A stretch of DNA of 8,553 bases from JAHDWY01 sp964632865 (GTDB lineage Bacteria; Hydrogenedentota; Hydrogenedentia; Hydrogenedentales; SLHB01), in assembly GCA_964632865.1 (NCBI GenBank), contig CAZWDH010000289.1, positions 1-8,553 on the forward strand. Reading direction: 5' to 3'. The notes beneath the pieces were generated by a model. The model worked only from the letters and a program-made list of their open reading frames with translations, ran no database searches and was not told the origin of the DNA. Both the position numbers and the translations under genes were made by a program. Shown piece after piece: positions 1-5,616 of this stretch (positions are counted from its first letter, which is position 1; each line of letters opens with the position of its first letter).

Positions 1-1603
1 TCAAGCGCGCGACCGTGTGTTTCTCCATGTACTCGCTCATGTCGTAGCGCGCGAAATGGACGCCCATAATCGCCGCGAGTTGCCGCGCCACCTCCGTTTT
101 GCCCACGCCCGTTGGTCCGGTGAACAGGAAGCACCCCGTGGGCCGCTCCTCGGCGCCCAGACCCGCGCGGGACCGTTTGATGGCAGTCGAAACCGCATGG
201 ATGGCTTCATCCTGACCGTATACAACGCGGCGCAATTCCTCTTCCAGGTTGCCGAGCTGGGCCTTGTCCGACGACGACACGCTTCGCGCGGGAATGCGCG
301 CGATCTCGGCAACGATGCGTTCGATGTCCGAAGGCCGGATCGTCTTCCGCGCGGTGCCGGACTGCAACCGCACGCTCGCGCCGGCCTCGTCGATAACGTC
401 GATGGCCTTGTCCGGCAGGAACCGGTCGTTGATGTGCTTGGCCGACAACTCCGCCGCAGCCCGGAGCGCGGAATCGGTGTAGGTGATCTCGTGGTGCTGC
501 TCGTAGCGAGATTTCAGTCCGCGCAGGATCAGCACCGTTTCGCCCACGGACGGTTCGAGAATCTCAATCTTCTGGAATCGCCGCGACAAGGCGCGGTCCT
601 TCTCGAAATGGTTCTTGTACTCTTCGTAGGTCGTCGACCCGATGCATCGCAGGTCGCCGGACGCCAGCACGGGCTTCAAGATGTTCGACGCGTCCATAGT
701 GCTGTCGGCAGTCGCGCCCGCGCCCACGACGCTGTGGATTTCATCGATGAACAGGATCACGTCGTCCCGTTCGACCAGCGCCGCAATCACGGCCTTCAAC
801 CGTTGCTCGAATTCGCCGCGAAACTTCGTGCCTGCCAGCAAGGCCGCGAGATCCAGCATGAGGATCTCAACGTCCTCCAGCACCTCGGGGACTTTGCCCT
901 CGTGAATGCGAAGCGCCAGCCCTTCCACGAGGGCCGTCTTGCCCACGCCCGGTTCGCCCACGTAGATGGGATTGTTCTTACGCCGGCGGCACAACACCTG
1001 GATCGTCCGGCGCAATTCGTATTCGCGCCCGATGATGGGATCGATCTTCCCCTGCGCCGCGCGGGCGTTCAGGCTGACCGTAAACGCGTCCAGGGGATTC
1101 TTCTTCGGCCGCGCCTCGTCCTCGGGGGCATCGCCGTCGGCTTCCGGATCTCCGGATACCGGCGCGGGCACGGTCTTCGAGATACCGTGGGAGATGTAGT
1201 TCAAGACGTCCAGCCGGGAAATGCCTTCGCTGGCCAGAAAGTAGGTGGCATGCGCGTTCTTCTCGTCAAACATGGCGGCGAGAATGTCCCCCGCGTCGAC
1301 CTCTTTCTTCCCGGAATAGTGGACGTGCGCCACGGCCCGTTGCATGAGCCGTTCGAATCCCAAGGTCTGTTGCGGCACATGATCGGTGCCCCGGGGCACG
1401 CGCGGCAACTCGGTCTCGAAGAACTCGTCCAACTCGACGCGCAGGTTTTCGACATCCGCGCCACAGTTCTCCAGAATTTCGCGGCCGTACTGGTCATCGA
1501 TCAAGGCATAGAGCAGGTGCTCCACGCAGAGATACTCGTGGCGGCGTTCACGGGCTTCGGTCAACGCCGCGCCCAGGGAAATCTCTAGAGACTTACTGAA
1601 CAT
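1..1603 (-). CDS. clpA: ATP-dependent Clp protease ATP-binding subunit ClpA (C-terminus beyond the window)
   Basis: AAA+ unfoldase that feeds substrates into the ClpP peptidase in the cytoplasm. The first 534 residues are visible. A Clp N-domain spans about residues 1-140 (RRHEYLCVEHLLYAL), followed by an acidic linker at about 147-165. AAA+ module 1 follows, with Walker A GEPGVGKT at 216-223, Walker B ILFIDE at 283-288, the GSTTYEEY sensor region from 322 and an Arg-finger pair at 341-342. The second Walker A, GPTGVGKT, is at 496-503, and the visible part ends in the DMSEYMEKHTVARL stretch. No coiled-coil middle domain separates module 1 from module 2. That argues for ClpA over ClpB or ClpC, even though the first P-loop has Pro where E. 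coli ClpA has Ser. The start is fixed closely: an in-frame TAG directly precedes the ATG. A weak AGGA lies 12 bases upstream of the ATG. The gene follows clpS on the same strand, as expected for adaptor and unfoldase. Confidence 0.96.
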   Translation of the reverse strand, partial: MFSKSLEISLGAALTEARERRHEYLCVEHLLYALIDDQYGREILENCGADVENLRVELDEFFETELPRVPRGTDHVPQQTLGFERLMQRAVAHVHYSGKKEVDAGDILAAMFDEKNAHATYFLASEGISRLDVLNYISHGISKTVPAPVSGDPEADGDAPEDEARPKKNPLDAFTVSLNARAAQGKIDPIIGREYELRRTIQVLCRRRKNNPIYVGEPGVGKTALVEGLALRIHEGKVPEVLEDVEILMLDLAALLAGTKFRGEFEQRLKAVIAALVERDDVILFIDEIHSVVGAGATADSTMDASNILKPVLASGDLRCIGSTTYEEYKNHFEKDRALSRRFQKIEILEPSVGETVLILRGLKSRYEQHHEITYTDSALRAAAELSAKHINDRFLPDKAIDVIDEAGASVRLQSGTARKTIRPSDIERIVAEIARIPARSVSSSDKAQLGNLEEELRRVVYGQDEAIHAVSTAIKRSRAGLGAEERPTGCFLFTGPTGVGKTEVARQLAAIMGVHFARYDMSEYMEKHTVARL

Positions 1604-1674
1604 CTATGATGTGATTCCTGCCAGGTGCACGGATAAGAATTTCGAGTTTGTGATTTTGGGTCATTTGAATTTGT

Positions 1675-1713
1675 TTCGGATTTCGTGCTTCGGATTTCGG
1701 ATTTCGGATTTCG
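1675..1713. repeat. 7-base tandem repeat (TTCGGAT) in the clpS-clpA gap
   Basis: Six consecutive 7-base units can be read from 1675 to 1713. Units 1, 3, 4 and 5 are exact TTCGGAT. Unit 2 is TTCGTGC, and the sixth keeps only TTCG. The array begins six bases beyond the clpS stop codon and sits in an AT-rich stretch (about 1630-1713) that contrasts with the GC-rich genes on both sides. On the strand transcribed for clpS-clpA it reads as ATCCGAA units. I recall similar ATCCGAA-type arrays in intergenic regions of Planctomycetota-like genomes, but I cannot verify that here. No function is evident. Confidence 0.8.
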
Positions 1714-1718
1714 TCCCA

Positions 1719-2051
1719 CTACTCCGGTTCCATCGAGCAACGCAACGGATATCCTGCCGACTGGGCCTGCGCGTGAACCGTCGCAATCTTCGTAGACGCG
1801 ATATCTTCCGTGTAGACGCCGCAAACGCCGACGCCCTTTTGGTGGACGTTCAACATAATGCGCACCGCGTCTTCCGCCTCTTTGCCGAACACGCTCATCA
1901 ACACGCTCACCACGAACTCCATGGTCGTGTAGTCGTCGTTGTGCATGAGCACGCGGAACATGGACGGCGGTTTGACCTCTTCTTCGGTCTCCGTGGCGAC
2001 GCCTTCGCCGAATTCCGGTACATATTCGCCCAATCGAAAGCTACCTTGCAC
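1719..2051 (-). CDS. clpS: ATP-dependent Clp protease adaptor protein ClpS
   Basis: Cytoplasmic adaptor that recognises N-end-rule substrates (bulky hydrophobic N-terminal residues) and hands them to the ClpA N-domain for degradation by ClpAP. It is 110 residues long, typical for the family. A flexible acidic N-terminal tail of about 27 residues is followed by the ClpS fold from PPSMFRVLMHNDDY. The degron-pocket residues of E. coli ClpS (N34, D35, D36, M40, H66) appear here as N38, D39, D40, M44 and H70, all with the same offset of four. The C-terminal CGVYTEDIASTK segment is also typical. The start is a GTG; an in-frame TGA lies ten codons upstream with no ATG between them. A TTG at residue 7, preceded by AAGG, is an alternative start, so the first few residues are uncertain. 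The TAG stop is 115 bases before clpA on the same strand, and the two are probably co-transcribed. Confidence 0.96.
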   Translation of the reverse strand: MQGSFRLGEYVPEFGEGVATETEEEVKPPSMFRVLMHNDDYTTMEFVVSVLMSVFGKEAEDAVRIMLNVHQKGVGVCGVYTEDIASTKIATVHAQAQSAGYPLRCSMEPE

Positions 2052-2087
2052 CCCTGCCGTTGCCGGCGGGAAAACTCATATCAGGCC

Positions 2088-2116
2088 ATTCCAGACACCG
2101 CTTCATGCTACCACAA
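2088..2116 (-). promoter_or_regulatory. Weak candidate sigma-70-like promoter for clpS
   Basis: On the minus strand, TTGTGG (2111-2116) and TGGAAT (2088-2093) are separated by 17 bases. They match the -35 and -10 consensus at three and four of six positions. A start site about seven bases downstream would leave a leader of roughly 30 bases before the clpS GTG. The match is poor and could be chance; it is given only because position and spacing suit clpS. Confidence 0.2.
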
Positions 2117-2139
2117 TTCCCCCGTCCGCGTCCCCCACC

Positions 2140-2164
2140 GGAGCGCGGGTTTTCCAACCCGCGA
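2140..2164 (+). repeat. Hairpin repeat, copy 1 of an inverted pair
   Basis: A 25-base sequence beginning GGAG and containing the stem CGCGGGTT (2144-2151), the loop TTCC, and the complementary stem AACCCGCG (2156-2163). It is repeated exactly, in inverted orientation, at 2268-2292. On the minus strand, the sense strand for clpS, the loop reads GGAA, a GNRA-type tetraloop. The hairpin lies 88 bases upstream of the clpS start. It resembles one arm of a REP/REPIN or MITE-like element. There is no U-run, so it does not look like a classical terminator. Confidence 0.85.
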
Positions 2165-2267
2165 AGCCTACGATCCCGATCGGGAGAAGACCTTCTAGAT
2201 ATCAATAGGGATCAAAGCAACCTACTGCCGGAATTCAGATCGTCGCTTCGGCTCGAAATCACTCCCA

Positions 2268-2292
2268 TCGCGGGTTGGAAAACCCGCGCTCC
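2268..2292 (-). repeat. Hairpin repeat, copy 2 of an inverted pair
   Basis: Exact reverse complement of the 25 bases at 2140-2164. On the plus strand it forms CGCGGGTT, loop GGAA, AACCCGCG. It ends 32 bases before the uvrC ATG, so it lies in or just upstream of the uvrC leader, with the GGAA-loop form on the uvrC sense strand. Between the copies lie 103 bases that hold further small inverted repeats but no gene. I saw no target-site duplication flanking the pair. Confidence 0.85.
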
Positions 2293-2324
2293 TTTCTTGG
2301 CTCATTTGCTACTATATCGCCCGT

Positions 2325-4253
2325 ATGAGCGATCATCCTCAAATCACTTCCCGTCAACGCATGGAGTTGCTCCGCAAGCCTGCGGAACGCCGGAGCACGG
2401 AAGAGTTTCTGGACTCCTTTGATCTCGCCAAAGTCCCCGCGACGCCGGGCTGTTACATCATGCGGGACGAGAAAGACCGCGTCCTGTACGTGGGTAAGGC
2501 GAAAAGCCTCCGGTCCCGCGTGCGCGCCTACATTAACGAGAGCGATTCGCGCTACATGGTGCGCTTCCTCATGCGGCGCGTCGCCCACATCGACTTCCTA
2601 CTCACCACGAACGAGAAGGAAGCGCTGCTCCTTGAAAACAACCTCATCAAGGAACACCGGCCGCGGTATAACGTCAATCTCAAGGACGACAAGACCTACG
2701 TCAGCCTGCGCATCAACATGGCCCACGAATTCCCCCGCGTCACGGTCACGCGCAAGTACCGGAAGGACGGCTCCAAGTATTTCGGCCCGTATTCGAGCGC
2801 GGGCGCGGTACGGGAAACCATCAAGCAGATTCAGCGGCTCTTCCCGCTGCGGCTCTGTTCGGACAGCGTGCTGCGCAATCGCACGCGCCCCTGCCTCTAC
2901 TATCAGATGAACCAGTGCAGCGCGCCCTGCGTGGGATGCATCGACAGCGAGGAATACCGCAAGCTCGTCAACCAGGTCGTCATGGTGCTGGAAGGCCGCA
3001 ATGCAGAGTTGGAGAAAGAACTGCTCGAAACCATCCAGCAGCACGCGGAGAAGCTGGAGTTCGAGAAGGCGGCCGAAATTCGCGATCGCGTCTACGCGCT
3101 TCGCTCGACGCTGGAACGGCAGCGCACCGTGCGCGCCCATCCCGAGGGTGATCAGGATGTATTCGGCGTCTACGTCCAGGGCCGGTACAGCGAAATCCAG
3201 GTCCTCTTTATTCGCGGCGGCAAAATGATGGGCGGCCGATCGTTCTCCTTCAATCAGCGCGAAACGGCCATCGAAGAAGTGCTCGGCTCCTTTCTTTTGC
3301 AGTACTACGCAAACGCTTCGAATGTGCCGTCCGAGATTCTTGTGCCGGTCGATCTCGATGAAGCCGACGTGCTCGCGGAAATCCTCGGTGAGCAGCGGGG
3401 CGCGAGGGTCACCCTGCATCATCCCCAGCGCGGCGAGAAGAAGGCCCTTGTCGACATGGCCGAACGGAACGCGAAGAACAATTTCGAAGAAAAACGTCTC
3501 GCCGATCAGGCCAACCGCGATCTCATCAATCAGCTCAAAGAAAAGCTTCGCCTCCAGAAAGACCCGCGCCGCATCGAGTGCTTCGACATTTCCACGATTC
3601 AAGGCAACCAGGCCGTGGGGTCCATGGTGACCTTCGAAGGCGGCGTGGCGGCGAAATCGCGCTACCGGCGCTTCGCCATCAAGAACGTGGAGGGGCAGGA
3701 CGACTTCGCCATGATGCGGGAAGTCCTGCTGCGCCGGTTCAAACGGGCCATCGAGGAAAGCGATTTGCCGGACCTTGTGTTGATCGACGGCGGCAAAGGC
3801 CAGCTCAACGTAGCGACGACCGTGTTCAAAGACCTCGGCATCGAGGACCTCGAGGCCGTGGGCATCGCCAAGTCCCGCGCTCTCGGAGATGAAACCCATT
3901 CGCCGGAGCGGTTCTTTCTGCCTGGCCGGAAGGACCCCATCATCCTGCAACAGAACTCGCCGGTGGTGCTCTTTCTCGCGCGTATTCGCGACGAGGCCCA
4001 CCGCTTCGCCATCACCTATCACAGGAAGCGGCGCAGCAAGAAAACGCTCAGCACCACGCTGACCTCCATCCCCGGTGTGGGACCCAAACGCGCCCGCACG
4101 CTCTTGAACGCGCTCGGATCGCTGACTAAAGTACGAAGTGCCACGGTAGACGAGATTGCGGCCGTGCCGGGGTTCAGTCGCGCGCTCGCTGCCATCGTCA
4201 AGGAACACCTCGGGCCGTCTTCGGGTGGTATCGAGCGGGAGGAGGGGTCATGA
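2325..4253 (+). CDS. uvrC: Excinuclease ABC subunit C (UvrC)
   Basis: Dual endonuclease of nucleotide excision repair: it incises DNA on both sides of a lesion after UvrA-UvrB loading. It has 642 residues, near the usual 600-620, with an N-terminal extension of about 20 residues before the GIY-YIG domain. That domain (about 39-115) has PGCY, LYVGKAK and catalytic Glu at E104. Cysteines C178, C190, C198 and C202 keep the 12-8-4 spacing of the E. coli iron-sulfur cluster site. A UVR motif that contacts UvrB lies at about 240-265. The RNase H-like nuclease domain keeps D421, D460, D488 and H559, matching E. coli D399, D438, D466 and H538. Helix-hairpin-helix DNA-binding motifs occupy about 576-628. 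No Shine-Dalgarno is evident before the ATG, and a second ATG at 2361 could also be used. The stop overlaps the next gene by four bases. Confidence 0.98.
   Translation: MSDHPQITSRQRMELLRKPAERRSTEEFLDSFDLAKVPATPGCYIMRDEKDRVLYVGKAKSLRSRVRAYINESDSRYMVRFLMRRVAHIDFLLTTNEKEALLLENNLIKEHRPRYNVNLKDDKTYVSLRINMAHEFPRVTVTRKYRKDGSKYFGPYSSAGAVRETIKQIQRLFPLRLCSDSVLRNRTRPCLYYQMNQCSAPCVGCIDSEEYRKLVNQVVMVLEGRNAELEKELLETIQQHAEKLEFEKAAEIRDRVYALRSTLERQRTVRAHPEGDQDVFGVYVQGRYSEIQVLFIRGGKMMGGRSFSFNQRETAIEEVLGSFLLQYYANASNVPSEILVPVDLDEADVLAEILGEQRGARVTLHHPQRGEKKALVDMAERNAKNNFEEKRLADQANRDLINQLKEKLRLQKDPRRIECFDISTIQGNQAVGSMVTFEGGVAAKSRYRRFAIKNVEGQDDFAMMREVLLRRFKRAIEESDLPDLVLIDGGKGQLNVATTVFKDLGIEDLEAVGIAKSRALGDETHSPERFFLPGRKDPIILQQNSPVVLFLARIRDEAHRFAITYHRKRRSKKTLSTTLTSIPGVGPKRARTLLNALGSLTKVRSATVDEIAAVPGFSRALAAIVKEHLGPSSGGIEREEGS
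4237..4245 (+). promoter_or_regulatory. Strong ribosome binding site inside the end of uvrC
   Basis: The purine-rich run GGGAGGAGG lies in the last codons of uvrC, four bases before the ATG of the hydrolase gene. That ATG overlaps the uvrC TGA as ATGA. The site supports the hydrolase start and implies translational coupling to uvrC. Confidence 0.8.
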
Positions 4254-5572
4254 GTCCAATCCTGATAGCCGCATTGGTCGCACTGGGGCTGGTATTCGCG
4301 TTCTACGGATACTTCCTGTTGTTGTTGCTCCGCTACCGCGATCCTGTGCGCGCCGACGAAGTCCACACGATTGCAACCGAAGACGGCTGGCAGATCAGCC
4401 TCTTCAGGCGTCGCCCGCGCGGCGGCAAAGGCGAGCCAATCCTTTTCTGCCACAGCATGTCGTCGAACCATCTCAACTTCGAGATCCCGGGCGGCCATTC
4501 GATTGTGGATGTGATGTCCGAAGCCGGGTATGACTGTTGGACCATCGACACGCGTGCGTGCCGCAGCGCGATTTCTCCTCGCGGCACGCGCAAGCTCAGT
4601 GCCTCGCTCGACGATGTGCTGCTGAAGGATCTGCCCGCAGCCATCGCGTTCATCAAAGAGAAGAGCGGCCACGGTCGCGTCCACGGGGTCGGCCATTCCC
4701 TGGGCGGCATGCTGCTCTACGCCTACGCGCTTAAATTTGGTTCCGGCGACATCGCCAGTGGCATCACCTTTGGCGCGCCTCCGGGATTCAAGAACACGAA
4801 CCTGCCCAGCCGGAAGTTTCTCACGACCGTCGCGCCGTTCACCTACAGCCTTATGTCGTTCTTTTTTCGCGGACTGATCCCCTTCGCGACGGTGATTCAT
4901 CCCAAGAGCAATCTCCTTCCCATCAATTGGGACAACGTGCATCCGAAACTCACGAATGCGGAGTTGTTTTACGCCGTGGAGATGCCCGTGCCGCGTATTG
5001 CCAAGGAGTTGAGCGGCTGGTCATCGAAGGGCATCTGGCGCATGTGCGCCGACACGCTCGACGTGCAGGAGCGCTTGCCGGAACTCGACGTTCCGTTGTT
5101 TGCCATCTTCGGCGGCACCGATCCGCTCATCCCCGAGGAAGCGGCCGAAGCGTTTTTCGCGTCGCTTCAAACAAAGGACAAGAAGATGGTGGTGCTGTCC
5201 AAGCATAACGGGTATTCCGCCAATTACAGCCATATGGAATTGGTCTTCGCCATCAACGGGCGCGAAGAAGTCTTCGGGCCTGCGTTGGAGTGGGTGAAAT
5301 CGCATCCCGTCAAAGGGCGACGGGCTCCTGCGGGCGCGAAGCAAAAATCATCCAGCGCTGCGAGGAAAGCAGTCGCCGCAAAACCGGCGGCCGCAAAGAA
5401 GGCCGCGTCGAAGCCAGCGGCTACAAAGAAGCCAAGCGCGAAACCAAAGGCCGCGGCCAAGACCGCTACAAAGACTAATTCGAAACCCGCGGCGAAGAAG
5501 AAACCCGCCGTGCGAAAACCCGTGACCAAGGCAAGTCCCAAGAAGAAAACAACAGCAAAGAGACGCGCGTAA
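4250..5572 (+). CDS. Membrane-anchored alpha/beta hydrolase with histone H1-like C-terminal tail
   Basis: Predicted serine hydrolase of the alpha/beta fold; substrate unknown. Residues 4-27 form one hydrophobic segment followed by RYRDPVR, so the positive-inside rule places the enzyme domain on the cytoplasmic face. The catalytic domain covers about 38-352. The nucleophile elbow is GHSLGG with S150, the likely acid is D291 in GGTDPLIP, and the likely base is H328 in YSHMEL, all in canonical order. Residues about 180-220 are hydrophobic (FLTTVAPFTYSLMSFFF) and could be a lipase-like lid or a membrane-contact region. Residues 356-440 are low-complexity Lys/Ala/Pro, with 23 Lys, about 6 Arg and no Asp or Glu. 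They resemble histone H1-like, AlgP or PhaF tails and could bind a polyanion such as nucleic acid or polyphosphate, or a granule surface. The gene is translationally coupled to uvrC. A lipase/esterase or PHA-metabolism role is possible but unproven. Confidence 0.82.
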   Translation: MSPILIAALVALGLVFAFYGYFLLLLLRYRDPVRADEVHTIATEDGWQISLFRRRPRGGKGEPILFCHSMSSNHLNFEIPGGHSIVDVMSEAGYDCWTIDTRACRSAISPRGTRKLSASLDDVLLKDLPAAIAFIKEKSGHGRVHGVGHSLGGMLLYAYALKFGSGDIASGITFGAPPGFKNTNLPSRKFLTTVAPFTYSLMSFFFRGLIPFATVIHPKSNLLPINWDNVHPKLTNAELFYAVEMPVPRIAKELSGWSSKGIWRMCADTLDVQERLPELDVPLFAIFGGTDPLIPEEAAEAFFASLQTKDKKMVVLSKHNGYSANYSHMELVFAINGREEVFGPALEWVKSHPVKGRRAPAGAKQKSSSAARKAVAAKPAAAKKAASKPAATKKPSAKPKAAAKTATKTNSKPAAKKKPAVRKPVTKASPKKKTTAKRRA

Positions 5573-5616
5573 TACGTCGCCAGATAGAGGCGCGGAGGAA
5601 CAAGGAGCGTGCAGGC

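Larger units (their letters stand above)
2052..2324. promoter_or_regulatory. Divergent intergenic region between clpS and uvrC
   Basis: This 273-base non-coding region must carry the 5' control signals of clpS (leftward) and uvrC (rightward). It contains two inverted hairpin repeats (listed separately), a perfect 12-base palindrome TCCCGATCGGGA at 2174-2185, and a smaller GATCCC...GGGATC inverted pair (2172-2177 and 2208-2213). Short reading frames crossing it contain only translated repeat and have no protein-like character. Promoter assignments are weak: see the separate clpS candidate. For uvrC, TACTAT at 2310-2315 could be a -10 element close to the start codon, with no clear -35. Confidence 0.6.

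Noticed and set aside
17..1588. Long open frame of 523 codons on the plus strand opposite clpA
   Set aside because: It is the antisense shadow of clpA in GC-rich DNA. Its translation is Arg/His/Gly/Val-rich without domain features, while the minus strand has unmistakable ClpA motifs.
1585..1824. Short minus-strand frame (79 codons) across the clpS-clpA gap
   Set aside because: It overlaps clpS in another frame, and its middle is just the translated 7-base repeat.
2060..2422. Small plus-strand frames across the clpS-uvrC intergenic region
   Set aside because: They consist of translated hairpin repeats and run into uvrC in another frame. There is no ribosome site and no protein-like composition.
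2598..4208. Open frame of 536 codons on the minus strand opposite uvrC
   Set aside because: Mirror frame of the uvrC coding sequence with no recognisable motif. uvrC conserves every catalytic residue, which explains the codon pattern.
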